Assembly: GCA_032433765.1 (NCBI GenBank)
Contig: JAVIAB010000139.1
Location: forward strand, 39,427,397 to 39,491,396
Length of the DNA stretch: 64,000 nucleotides
Source of the DNA: Megaustenia siamemsis
Taxonomy: Eukaryota > Mollusca > Gastropoda > Stylommatophora > Ariophantidae
Direction: 5' to 3'
The position numbers and the translations under genes were made by a program. The notes below the pieces were generated by a model. The model was not told where the DNA came from. It did no database searches and saw only the letters and a list, made by a program, of their open reading frames with translations. Each line of letters begins with the position of its first letter. The stretch's first letter is position 1. This document shows, one piece after another, positions 10,745-20,396 of the stretch.

Positions 10745-10890
10745 TAAATAAAGAGAACAAGACATAGCGGATAGAAGGATATGGTGTTAGTGCCCCACAT
10801 ATATAATAAAGACCCTTACTTTGTTTTTGAGGGGCGGTTAATGTGGTCAGTATTACTCCCATGCCGTTTTTCTTTCAATAAAATTATTAT
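10745..10890 (-). mobile_element. Degenerate tRNA-SINE 3' part
   Basis: GGATATGGTGTTAGTG, GGTTAATGTGGTCAGTATTA and CATGCCGTTTTTCTTTC match, in order, the 3' half of the SINE family on the minus strand, with many substitutions. The tRNA head is absent. An old truncated copy. Confidence 0.6.
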
Positions 10891-11043
10891 ATTTCAATAG
10901 TTTGTATTCCATTGTTTTTAGATTTTAAAAATGTACAAATATTTTGCTGTAAAGTATTTTGTATTAAATCGTTTGTCTACTTTCCCTGCTGCGATCGTAG
11001 ATTAGTTCTCTTTCACGTCAGCCTTTAAAAGGGAGATAGGTAA

Positions 11044-11622
11044 ATGGGTTCAGTAACGCTGCGATTTGGTTTACAGCGTGGCATGATATCTGCAACCTTC
11101 GACCATAAACATTCGACTTTAGTATTTTTTTCATACTACACCCACGCATGTATACTGAGTGATTCAATGAGCATGATTAAAAAAGTGGAGGCGGGCTCTG
11201 TACGCATGCAATGGGTAGAGTCGTTGCAGAAATCCAAAATACGTAAGGTCACCGTTGTCTATGTCCCTGGACATGCGGGAGTACGGGGAAATGAAAGAGC
11301 GGACAGGTTGGCTAGCTGCGCTGTCGTTGAGGACGGGCAACCAATGGATCGGGCGGTCATCATCAATGCCCTCCGAGATGTGGGAAGAACACAGGACTTC
11401 GACAAACACAGATCCACGTCACTTCTTCGGATGATGGAAATGGGAGTTAAGATGGGCACAGCCAGAAATGAGAAACTTGGTGGCCGTGTAAGAAGACTTA
11501 TCAACCAACATAGAACTGGAGTCGTCAGTCGCCGGACACTGCGGGAATTGCTGAGGAGGGGATCTGAGCACCTATGGACGTGTTCGGAGTGCAATGATGA
11601 TGACCAGCAAATAACTCAATAA
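11044..11622 (+). pseudogene. RNase H domain remnant of a non-LTR retrotransposon
   Basis: A 192-codon open frame whose residues from about 31 onward look like the C-terminal half of an RNase H domain: LSDSMSMIKKVE (acidic D40), then VVYVPGHAGVRGNERADRLA with H77 and D87. RNase H degrades the RNA strand of the RNA-DNA hybrid in retroelement copying. The first catalytic acidic residues and any RT are missing, so the element is 5'-truncated near 11,140 and the first 30 or so residues are probably flank. After the stop are three AATAACTC/AATAACTT repeats, a plausible 3' tail. An I-group-like LINE is the likeliest source; a host gene is unlikely. Confidence 0.6.
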
Positions 11623-11683
11623 CTCAATAACTTGTTTCATGTTTATTGGAACGTTTATTCCCTCTTCACGATAACTATTATTA

Positions 11684-11785
11684 TCCATTTCATAACTCGT
11701 GCCCAACTTTTAAAATCGATATCTTTTTAACCACTTTTTGTAAGTTGTTCAAAATTGGCATGTAAAGTTATAATGATTAGAACCC
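11684..11785 (+). repeat. Left inverted terminal repeat of the transposon
   Basis: Matches the reverse complement of about 13,698-13,794. The best block is TTTCATAACTCGTGCCCAAC against TTTCAAATCATGTGCCCAAC, with weaker matches continuing to ATTAGAACC versus ATTAGAATG. Roughly 95-100 bp with gaps. Confidence 0.55.
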
Positions 11786-12069
11786 AACAGGGAATTAATT
11801 TCATTAAAAAAAAAAACATTTGGTTATTGTTGTTGCTTATGTGATTTATATAAATTTATAACGACCCATTGATGTAGTCAAAACTTAATGTTTACAGTAT
11901 TTTAAGTTAAAAATAGCGAGTGAAAATCTATACTCGGTCAAATTGACGTATTTGCACGCTTTTACCGTGGGTTTTCTGACACAATTAGACACTTGTAAAA
12001 AAACACGACACATTGTGTGTTCCATTTCCGTTCATTCAGCGGCGGAGATGTGGAACAATAACATTTATC

Positions 12070-13346
12070 ATGAGTCTTAAAATGAAATTCTGCAGTTTAC
12101 AAAACATCGCAATAAAAATGTATGGCTATTTTTGCAAAGAGGCTAAACGAGGAAGATTATTTCATTCTTTAGAAAACCCTGAGAATAGGACAAGACACAT
12201 TTTGGATTTATCTAAACGGTCTTTAATTGCTGGATTCAAACACGTGACCGTCAGTGTTCAAAATATACAAAATCACAAGGGAGAGCAAAAATATTGGATA
12301 ATTTCGACAGTGAACTTATTAGAAGTGAAATTCACAAAATGTTGGGTATGAATGAAACTGTTACAATAAGAAAATTAAAAGTATCGCTGAAAAAGAACAA
12401 CAGTATTGAAATATCAAAGTCTACATGATGGAGGAATGTGAGAGCTGCAGGCTTTACATTTAGAAAGTATTCCAATGGACGAAACATCATCTGTGAGAAG
12501 CCACATATAGTAGTCATGAGAAGCAAGTACTTACGTGAAGTAAAAGGGGTGCGCAAGCAAGGTTATGATATTGTGTACTTGGATGAAACATGGATCAATG
12601 CTCACCACACTAACCAAAGGGAATGGCAGTCATCAGATGGAAAGATTACGAGATTAATACCTAGCAGCAAAGGACAGCGCTTGATAATTGCGCATGCAGG
12701 TAGTCGACAACATGGACTAATACAGAATGCAGAGCTCATTTTTCTTTCAAAATCCATAGACAATCGGGATTATCACTCTGAGATGAATGGTCACATATTT
12801 AGACATTGGATTGAAAATTCTGCTCTCCCATCACTAGATCGACCATCTTGCCTAATAATGGACAATGCAGCGTACCACAACATTGTTGCACTTGAAGATA
12901 AAGTCCCGACGTCATCCAGTACAAAAGATGCTATTAAGATATGGCTCACAAAGGAGCACATACAATTTAATAACATGTACTTAAAACCTGAATTACTATC
13001 TCTAGTAAAGCAAAAACAAAGGACAAAGATTTTTCAAATAGATAAGATTATCCAAGAGCACGGTCATATAAGTTTGAGGCTGCCACCTTACAATGCTCAT
13101 TTAAATCCAATAGAACTAATCTGGGCAAAATTAAAAGGACAAGTGGCAGATGAAAATACAACATTCAAAATATGCGATGTAAAGACTCTTGCTAATCTCG
13201 CTTTATTAAATATAGACAAAGATTATTGGGCTAAATGTGAAGACCACGTCTTAAAACAGGAAGAGGAATATTGGAAAAATGATGGTTTGTGGAATGTTCA
13301 ACCCCAAACAGTTATTAATCTTTTAGACTCGTCTGATTCAGAATGA
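12070..13346 (+). pseudogene. DDE transposase, IS630-Tc1-mariner superfamily, long DD-to-E spacing
   Basis: The C-terminal part (12,438-13,346, 302 codons) is intact and holds a DDE domain: YLDETWINAHHT (first Asp, residue 49 from the GTG at 12,438), CLIMDNAAYHN (second Asp, 142) and PPYNAHLNPIELIWAKLKG (Glu, 226). The second Asp and the Glu are separated by 83 residues, far more than the 34-41 of classic Tc1/mariner. I recall a DD82E ('Sailor') group that fits. The N-terminal part, expected to bind DNA, lies in another frame (from 12,070, KMYGYFCKEAKRGR). A frameshift occurs before about 12,294 and there is an in-frame TGA at 12,426-12,428, so no full transposase can be made. GTG is not a real start. 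Confidence 0.8.
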
Positions 13347-13697
13347 AAGTATATAGCCCCCACAATGTTGGCCCCTATATTACCTTAAATTAGTTCAACA
13401 AACGGTCCTTTTCTGGGCCACACAACTATAAAAATTGGACATACAGGTATACCTTGATATTATCGTCCGTCCTCGAACTGAGAAGACAATAATTCTCCTG
13501 GCGTTTTGTCTTATCCAGTTATTTCCCCATTACGGCCACACCTTTACCTAATGAAAATTAATCACAGACCAGCAACTACGGTAATTTATATTCTTTAGGG
13601 CTTCACAATTTACAATTTTGACAAACATCAAAGAAATTCGCCGCTTTAAGGAAACTGCAGTTGCAAGATATTTGTTAAATATACATTTAAATGGTCT

Positions 13698-13794
13698 TTT
13701 GCATTCTAATAACATTTGGAAAATTTCAACAGTATTTAACAAATGGTTACTGAGTAATAGCGTTTTGAAGTTGGGCACATGATTTGAAACGAGC
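13698..13794 (-). repeat. Right inverted terminal repeat of the transposon
   Basis: The plus strand shows AAGTTGGGCACATGATTTGA, the inverse of the left end. See the left repeat for the pairing. Confidence 0.55.
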
Positions 13795-13835
13795 TATTTT
13801 TTTTATAATTTGGCTCTAGTGATTAGTTTGGGGGG

Positions 13836-14153
13836 TGGGGGCGTGATAGCTGAATGGTTAGTGAACTGGACTACTAGAGACAATAGGTCTGGTTCGATCC
13901 TGATCGACGGCTTCCAGGTTCACCCAGTCTTAATTGGGTAGCGAATTTTTTTTTTTTTAGGGAAAAAAAGGTGGCAGGTGCATAATACCGACCACATTAC
14001 CAGAAAAATCATGTGCCGAAGTTCTGTACAGATTACTATATGTGACTATCTACATATTACCTATATCCCACGTGGCCTGACGGGCTCTTTACTTTACTTT
14101 ACTTTACTTTACTTTACTTTACTTTACTTTACTTTACTTTATTTTATTTTTTC
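13836..14153 (+). mobile_element. tRNA-derived SINE with expanded (ACTTT)n tail
   Basis: The head GCGTGATAGCTGAATGGTTA is a mutated A box, and GGTTCGATCCTGATCGACGG carries the B box. The body (ACCGACCACATTACC, ATCATGTGCCGAAG, ACGTGGCCTGACGGG) is of the main family. The tail is expanded to about eleven ACTTT units, then ATTTT units (about 14,086-14,150). Possible target duplication: CTAGTGATTA at 13,816-13,825 and CTAGTGACTA at 14,154-14,163. Confidence 0.8.
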
Positions 14154-14163
14154 CTAGTGACTA

Positions 14164-15288
14164 CTTTATTTCCTGGGCCATAGAAGGAAGATAGCACACG
14201 ATCTTTGTCAGTTCATGTTCACTGATCTTGAGCAAGCTATGGGTCCAACGATTTGCCCCCACCCCGCTCCATCCTTTCTCATTTTCACTGTCTCACTTAA
14301 ACATTTGGCCTTCATTTCCAGTGTTTTTATTTCCTTCAAAAGAACAAACTTTGCTTTTTGATAAAACATTAACAGTCAAACCTTTTGTCCTGCCATAACA
14401 GCACCTTGAGCGTCTTGAATTGAAAACAAAGAAAAGCAGTGTTCTGTGACATGTCTATATGGTAAGCTAGGGGATGGTAATACATGTATTTAGAATGTCT
14501 CCGTACTAGGTGCAGAGTATTTGGAGATGAGAGTTCCGATGTTCTTACTCATTGTTATTACTTAACCCAACTCGTTGAACCAGGTTCCTCTTCTTTTTTA
14601 ACTTGAGTTAACTGGAGAGGGCCAAGCTGCGTATGAATTTCTTTTCATTTCATCTACAAGCCAGAACGTTGCCACTATACTGTTGACATCAGAAATAAAG
14701 AACTTCAAAATGGCGGCTGCGGTGACTTGTATGGGGCGGATCTAGATCTATTGATTACCGGAAACGGTCTTTCCCTGAAAAGCGACGCCATTTTATTTCT
14801 CAAACCCTTTTCGTGCTTTTCAGACTTTACCACTCTAGTGGCTGTAACCAATGACAACCCATATTTCTTCTTTTCCAGTGCATGGTGGCTGTTCTGATTT
14901 CAATGTGACATTTTAGTTCAAATCTCGGAAATTCAGGAACATTTATTTTATTTCAAATTAGGATACCCTAATCTGGTTTTTTTTTTTTAAGATTTTTTTT
15001 TAGAAGTGGGCAAATTTGTGAAAACACAAAATTGTGAGTTTTGTAAAGTAACCAATATTTGTTCAAGTGAATTTTAGTAGATTAAGGCATATGGCTATGT
15101 GCATTTCCAATACTGACACATATACAATGTACATGGGTTGTATATACATGGCTAGTATACACATATGTGTATATATAGGTTTTTGGTATGAACGATTCTA
15201 TTTTTAAGCAAAATAATGTTATTGTAATTTTTTTAATGCAACTTCTGTTAATTCACATGTATTATAGAAGTAGCATAACGAGGTTTTG
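14164..15288. other. Intergenic, with two inverted AAAATGGCG motifs
   Basis: About 1.1 kb with no gene or recognised repeat. AAAATGGCGGC at 14,707-14,717 and GACGCCATTTT at 14,784-14,794 form an inverted pair about 70 bp apart. AANATGGCGGC is the YY1-type motif, so a regulatory element is conceivable, but no transcript is visible. The rest is AT-rich. Confidence 0.4.
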
Positions 15289-15550
15289 GGAGCCGTGGTA
15301 GCTCAGTGGTTAATGAACTGGACTACAAAGGACAAGATGTCTGAATCGATCCTGATCGAAGGCTTCCAGGTTCACCCAGGCTTAAATGGGTACCGGAATT
15401 TTTTTCTGGGAGAATAAAACGGCACGGGCGTAATTCCGACCACATTATCCAAAAAATCATGTCCCGAAGGTCTATTAAAATTATGGTCACTAACACCATA
15501 TTTCCTATATGCCACGTGACATGACGGGGCATTTTACTTACTTTTATATT
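15289..15550 (+). mobile_element. tRNA-derived SINE
   Basis: Head GGGAGCCGTGGTAGCTCAGT (A box) and ATCGATCCTGATC (degraded B box). The body matches the family (AACGGCACGGGCG, GACCACATTATCC, ATCATGTCCCGAAGG, GCCACGTGACATGACGGGGC), with an ACTTACTTTTATATTT tail. A clear target duplication was not found. Confidence 0.8.
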
Positions 15551-15684
15551 TAAAAAAAAAAATTTATTTCTGAAATGATAGCTGAACACATACAAAAATA
15601 AAACGAAAATATCAGCAGTTAACACCGTGTGAGTGTACTTTACTACCCGCTTTGAGCAAATGAAGAAAACAATTACGGACATGT

Positions 15685-15689
<5 letters not shown>

Positions 15690-15718
<29 letters not shown>
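15690..15718. repeat. (CT)n microsatellite
   Basis: A TC dinucleotide tract of about 27 bp. Confidence 0.9.
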
Positions 15719-15719
<1 letters not shown>

Positions 15720-15753
15720 GATCAAGACTCAATCAGAGTAGGGTTCCAGACTC

Positions 15754-16047
15754 TCACATGAAGACAGCTGTCTGTTTAAGTGAATTGATCGACCCCACAG
15801 ACAGAACATCATAATTAGAGTCTGTTAGATCCACTCTGATTGAATACCTGTTAAAACGTTGCACTGTGTTCTGCGCCAGTGGCCCAGTGCATCTGATTTC
15901 AGCCAGCATTTTATTCAGGTTTGCTTTCCTTAGCCTTTTATTGTCCCCAATCCTCCTGCAAGGCAGCAGATTGTCTTTTCTGTAGGGAGATTCTGCCCTT
16001 AGACGGTCGGCCCTCCCAGGTTTACGAGCACCATCTGCCCGAGTCAC
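15754..16047 (-). CDS. Unrecognised 97-codon open frame
   Basis: I do not recognise this product. The N-terminal half is rich in Arg, Lys and Asp and the rest is mixed; no signal peptide, membrane segment or known motif is visible. GC content is higher than the surroundings. The frame's start coincides with the edge of the 38-bp minisatellite at 16,048, which makes chance or a repeat-internal frame likely. A CAGGTATTC near the middle could be a splice donor. It may be a fragment of a repeat family seen only once here, an exon, or nothing. Confidence 0.15.
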   Translation of the reverse strand: MTRADGARKPGRADRLRAESPYRKDNLLPCRRIGDNKRLRKANLNKMLAEIRCTGPLAQNTVQRFNRYSIRVDLTDSNYDVLSVGSINSLKQTAVFM

Positions 16048-16385
16048 TAGAGGTGACTAACACAGACATGCACACACAAAGATATGAGATGTGACTAACA
16101 TAAACATGCACACATCGATATGAGGCATGACTAACACTGACACACACCAAGATATGAGATATGACTAACACAGACACACACACACACTAAGATATGAGAT
16201 GTGACTAACACAGACATGCACTCACAAAGATAGGAGATGTGACTAACATAGACATGCACACATTAAGATATGAGATGTGACTAGCATGGACATACACACA
16301 AATATATGAGACATGACAAACATAGACATGCACACACAAAGGAATGAGATGTGACTAACATAGACATGCGAACAAAGATATGAGC
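16048..16385. repeat. 38-bp minisatellite
   Basis: About nine tandem units of roughly 38 bp, each with GTGACTAACA, a CAGACATGCACACAC-like stretch and AAAGATATGAGAT. Units differ by small indels (31-40 bp) and substitutions. Confidence 0.9.
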
Positions 16386-16638
16386 AGTTTTAAAATTGCT
16401 TAACACTTTAATCATGTGGAAAGGCATACATTGTTAACAGCACCGAAGATGGTAAAACAAGAGCTTTGTAGATATACAGAAACTATGACGAGAACTAGAG
16501 GATTCCGGTTATAAATGCGAATGAGAGAATATTGCTGAAAAGGAATAATAGGTGCGAAGATGAAGCGATGTTTGACCATGAAAGGTGCTTGAACAAAATA
16601 TGTTATTGCTGCCCCAATAGAACAATATTGTGGGCTTT
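16386..16638. other. Intergenic
   Basis: No supported feature. It provides the target of the following LINE insertion. Confidence 0.4.
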
Positions 16639-16650
16639 GTCTACTAATTG
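16639..16650. repeat. Target-site duplication of the truncated LINE, 3' side
   Basis: GTCTACTAATTG, identical to 18,815-18,826. A further partial copy follows at 18,829-18,839. Confidence 0.9.
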
Positions 16651-18814
16651 TCTTCTTCTTCTACCTTTTAGCTCCCAGTGGAGCATAGGTCTTCAACAAA
16701 CACTTTCCAAGTCGTTCTGTTTTTTGCAATTCTTTTAAGATCATTCCATGTCTTCCCCATCATCTTCATCTCTGCTTCAATCTGTCTTCTCCAAGAATTC
16801 CTTGGTCTTCCTCTTTGTCTTTTCCCCTGGGGATTCCAAAAAGGGCCTGTTGTGTAATACTCTCAGTTGGTTTCCGTAGTGTGTGTCCTATCCATCGCCA
16901 TCGTCTTCGCTGTATTTCTTTATCCACTGGTATTTGACCGGTACATTTCCATAATTCCACGTTTGTGACTTTGTCCTGCCATTTCCATCCCTTTATTCTG
17001 CGCAAGCATCCATTAATGAAAGTCTGTACCTTCGTGATTGTCAATTTTGTTATTCTCCATGTTTCACAGCCATATAATAGAACCGACTTAACATTGGAGT
17101 TGAAAATTTGTATTTTTGTATTTAGCCTAATTTCTTTGGATTTCCATATGTTTCCCAGTGCAATGAAAGCTCCTCTTGCCCCTGATATCCCCACTTTGGT
17201 ATCGTTTTCTGTTCCTCCCTCTTTATCTATATTACTGCCCAGATATATATAAGATTGTACGTCTAGTAGAGGTATTTCTCCTAGTTTTATTTGGCTATTG
17301 CCAACTGCATCAATTCTCATAATGTTGGTCTTATCTCTATTAATCTCTAGTCCTAGCTGTTGTGATCTCTCATCTAATATACTCATTCTATCCTGCATCT
17401 GTTGGTGGCTGTGCGACAGGAGAGCTATGTCATCAGCAAAGTCTAAATCATCAAGTTGTTTGGTCAGTGACCACTGGATCCCATTTCTGTTGTTTTGAGT
17501 TATTTTCATAATCCAATCTATGGCCAGTAGAAAGAGAAATGGAGACAGAAGGCATCCTTGTCTTACTCCTGTTCTTATTTCAAATGCTTCTGTAAGCTGT
17601 CCTTCATGCACCACACTACATTTTGTTCCTTCATACATTGTTTTTATCAGGTTAATAAACCCTATGGGGATTCCATAATGACTCAGCAACTTCCAAAGCA
17701 TTCTTCTGTCTAAACTATCAAATGCCTTTTCGCAATCTATGAATCCAATACAAAGTGGGGACTTTAGTTCTAAACTTTGTTCAACCACTATACGTAGAGT
17801 AGTTATTTGATCAGCACATGATCTGCTCTTCCCAAAACCTGCCCGTCCATCTCACAAGTGTTTCTCTATAGCCTCTTTTAGTCTCTCCAGAATGATTCTG
17901 CCTAATATTTTTCCTGGCACTGATAGTAGCATAATTCCCCTATAATTTGTGCACTCCTGTAAACTTCCTTTCTTTGGTAATTTGATCATATAACCTTCTC
18001 TCCAGTCTTTAGGTATTTCTTCCCTCTCCCAAATTTTATCCAATAGATTATGTAACATCTTGGTAGAGGTGATAATATCTGCTTTGATGGCTTCCGAAGG
18101 AATTTCATCTGGTCCTGTGGCTTTACCATCTTTTAACAGTTTGATGGCTTTCATTATTTCTTCTTTGCTTGGTTTTCCGCAGTTAACGTGTAATTCTTCT
18201 TCTGCTGGTAGTATATCTGGAGGATTATTTGAGCCAGGTCTGTTCAAAAGTTCTTCAAAGTGCTCCTTCCATCTCTCCATTTGTTCCTTTATATTACTAA
18301 GCAGATTTCCTTTCTTATCTTTGATAAAGGCGTTGATCTGTTTGTATTTTCCACCTAATTTCTTTGTGCTGTTGTACAGTTCTTTCATATTCCCTTTATT
18401 TGCTGCTTCTTCTGCCTCTTTAGCTAATTCATCTATATATTTCCTCTTATCCCTTTTAATGCATCTTCTCACTTCTTTATTCACCTCTGTGTAAGCTTCC
18501 TGTGTCTTGGCTTTATTACTTCTTGTTTTGCTTTTATTTATGTCTGCTTTCTTGTTCTTTCTTTCTTTAATTTTATCCAGGGTCTCTGCTGTCATCCATG
18601 CCTTATTCTGGCGTTCTCTTTTCCCCAGTGTTTCTTCGCATGTCTCTTTCCATATATTTTTTACCTGTTTCCAATGATCTTCTATATCTATTGTATTTTC
18701 TAGTTGTTGGAGGACTTGGAATTTGTTTGATATTGTGACTGCGAATTTATCTTTAATTCCTTGTTCTTTAAGAAACCCTACATTGAAATACGTTCTGCCC
18801 TTATTCGTTGTAGT
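16651..18814 (-). mobile_element. 5'-truncated RTE-like LINE copy, A-to-G enriched
   Basis: 2,164 bp on the minus strand, between perfect 12-bp target duplications. It aligns throughout with the full-length copy at 30,540-33,766, starting at that element's TTTNKGRTYF codons, so the endonuclease region was lost by 5' truncation. The 3' end is AAAAGGTAGAAGAAGAAGA, a GAA-type microsatellite tail. By hand comparison there are about 33 substitutions and one 1-base deletion in about 2.15 kb (about 98.5 percent identity), and 26 substitutions are A to G on the sense strand relative to the full-length copy. Confidence 0.9.
16766..18813 (-). pseudogene. Reverse transcriptase of the truncated LINE (broken)
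   Basis: It begins at the TTTNKG codons; the open frame running up to 18,889 includes flanking DNA. The upstream region and first RT blocks run to an in-frame TGA at 17,852-17,854, where the full-length copy has an Arg codon. The frame then continues with IGFIDCEKAFDSLDR (RT motif A, catalytic Asp kept, Tyr to Cys next to it), GVRQGCLLSP (motif B) and LDFADDIAL (motif C, both Asp kept). Near 16,840 a base is lost from an A run, shifting the last 60 or so codons out of frame. In the cluster are Y to C, K to G, K to E, N to D, N to S and R to G changes, all explained by A to G. Not functional. Confidence 0.9.
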
Positions 18815-18826
18815 GTCTACTAATTG
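18815..18826. repeat. Target-site duplication of the truncated LINE, 5' side
   Basis: GTCTACTAATTG, a perfect match to 16,639-16,650. Confidence 0.9.
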
Positions 18827-18897
18827 TAGTCTACTAATTTTCAGTCCATGAAAAAAACAAATTAGAAAACTACATAGAGAAGAACACACACATAATT

Positions 18898-18909
18898 ACA
18901 CACACACAA

Positions 18910-18944
<35 letters not shown>

Positions 18945-18946
18945 CG
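18898..18946. repeat. (CA)n and (TA)n microsatellite
   Basis: A CA tract with one interruption, followed directly by a TA tract. Confidence 0.9.
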
Positions 18947-19119
18947 TACGTTTTTATCTCTTGGTCATTCCAACTATTGTTTTTTTTTGTTTGTTCTGGC
19001 TTTCTCCAAGAGAATGTTAAATTGCTGTAACATCTCATCTTTTTATTTTATCACAGCGATAAGATAATCATATTGACTAGTAATTTTTTTTTTATTCTGC
19101 GTTTAATCTTCCAAGGCAC

Positions 19120-19318
19120 GCGAACAAAATAGATAGACAGATAGATAGAAAGATAGGTGGAAAGACGGATGGACGGACGGATGGATGGATGGATGGATCG
19201 ATGGATGGACGGACGGACGGACGGACGGACGGACGGACGGACGGACGGACGGATGGATGGATGGATGGATGGATGGATGGACGGATGGACGTACGGACGG
19301 ACGAATGGATGGATGGAT
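19120..19318. repeat. Tetranucleotide (GATA/GACG/GATG)n array
   Basis: About 190 bp of 4-bp units: GATA-type at the left, then GGAC and GGAT blocks. The poly Pro-Ser and Asp-Gly frames on the two strands are artefacts of the period and not genes. Confidence 0.95.
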
Positions 19319-19373
19319 AAACAACAATTCTGATGTTAAACAATACGTTTTCTCAGCGTATAGGAGGTGGGTG

Positions 19374-19745
19374 GGTGTCCGGTTAGCGCAATCGATAGGC
19401 GGTTGGCTTACCACGGCAACAGCCGGGGTTCGTAATCCTGGCGAGGACACCTGGGTTTTACTAATTCCCTAAAAATTAGTAGGAGCCGCGATAGCTCAGT
19501 GGTTAGTGAACTGGACTACTACGGACAAGGGGTAGGGTTCGATCCCAACCGACGGCTCCGGGTTCACCCAGCCTTAAATGGGTACCGGATTTTTTCTGGG
19601 AAAGTAAAAGCAGCACGGGCGTAATACCGACCACATTACCCCAAAAATCATGTGCTGAAGGTCTGTAAAATATAGGGTCACTAACACCATATTTCCCTAT
19701 ACGCCACTTGGCGTGACGGGGGGTACTTTACTTTTTTTTACTTTT
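19374..19745 (+). mobile_element. Composite of two tRNA-derived SINE modules within one target duplication
   Basis: First module, about 19,374-19,482: GTCCGGTTAGCGCAATCG (A box) and GGGGTTCGTAATCC (B box), a tRNA head unlike the main family. Second module, 19,483-19,745: a full main-family SINE from GGAGCCGCGATAGCTCAGT to its ACTTTAC tail. A 15-bp perfect duplication, TATAGGAGGTGGGTG, lies at 19,359-19,373 and 19,745-19,759, outside the pair. No separate duplication is visible around the second module, suggesting that both moved as one unit. Confidence 0.7.
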
Positions 19746-19759
19746 ATAGGAGGTGGGTG

Positions 19760-20069
19760 TGATGGGGGATGTCTAAATTTGATCTTATCATTATCTATAA
19801 GGGAAAGAAGCGTCGACTCGTAGCACGGAAATGTGTTTTATCACAGAAAGACCAACTACAATTATTGCAGTATCAATATTGATTCTATATGGCCTTTGGC
19901 GTCTTGACAGACTGCTTATAGCAAGCAATCATAATAAGTCAGTAGTTTTGTAAAGTATTAGTGCCTTATGCTAGATGCTGTTTTACTGTGTTATTTCTCT
20001 AGTTACTGAATCTGCCAATATTGGATAGACAGATCCGACCTCAGAATGAACAAGATGTAATTGTGTTGC
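19760..20069. other. Intergenic, nothing recognised
   Basis: No repeat or frame of note. Confidence 0.4.
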
Positions 20070-20396
20070 CTAGTCTCCTTTCTTCTGCTCCTTTTGTTTT
20101 CTGAATTTGATATCAACGCTGCCTCGAAATTTGCTGTGTAGTTTTTTATTAATTTTTTTTTTTATTTTCGTTCTCCATGTGCTACGATTTGCAACCAGAT
20201 TTTCCGAGTTTCTTTCGCTGATAAAGAATTCACTCACGGAAGCCCTACAAACATTCTTATATCTCAGCACTGGTCTGCCCTTTGGTCTCTTTCCGTCCTT
20301 AAGTTTGCCATACAATATTTGTTTCGGAATACGATCGTTTTCCATTTCTCTTACACGATTCAGCCACATTAGTCTCAGACTCCTAAGTTTTGCCAT
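20070..20396 (-). pseudogene. LINE C-terminal fragment
   Basis: A 108-codon minus-strand frame. RSLRLMWLNRVREMENDRIP, KQILYGKLKDGKRPKGRPVL and RYKNVCRASVSEF are characteristic of the tail of LINE ORFs (lone RxxW...GxxxRMxxxRxPKQxLYGxLxxGKRxxGRPxxRYKDVC pattern). Trp-containing NRSTWRTKI follows, then a low-complexity Lys-rich end. No RT domain is present; this is a truncated relic of a LINE group different from the RTE copies. Confidence 0.65.

Larger units (their letters stand above)
11684..13794 (+). mobile_element. Tc1/mariner-superfamily DNA transposon, decayed
   Basis: About 2.1 kb, bounded by imperfect inverted repeats and containing a broken DDE transposase gene. The left end carries TTTCATAACTCGTGCCCAAC and the right end, reversed, TTTCAAATCATGTGCCCAAC. 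Each is preceded by a TA that could be the TA target duplication of this superfamily, at 11,682-11,683 and near 13,795. The boundaries are inferred from the inverted repeats and may be off by a few bases. Confidence 0.6.

Noticed and set aside
11044..11622. Host ribonuclease H gene
   Set aside because: Only the C-terminal half of the domain is present, the first acidic residues are missing, and it ends in a tandem 3' tail like a LINE.
12013..12351. Independent 112-codon gene upstream of the transposase
   Set aside because: From about 12,070 it reads as the N-terminal part of the same transposase in a shifted frame, so it is part of one pseudogene.
18060..18494. 144-codon plus-strand frame, repeated at 31,945-32,379
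   Set aside because: It is the antisense shadow of the LINE reverse-transcriptase ORF in both copies.
19092..19472. Frames of 83-115 codons with Pro-Ser or Asp-Gly repeats
   Set aside because: They are translations of the tetranucleotide array on both strands.
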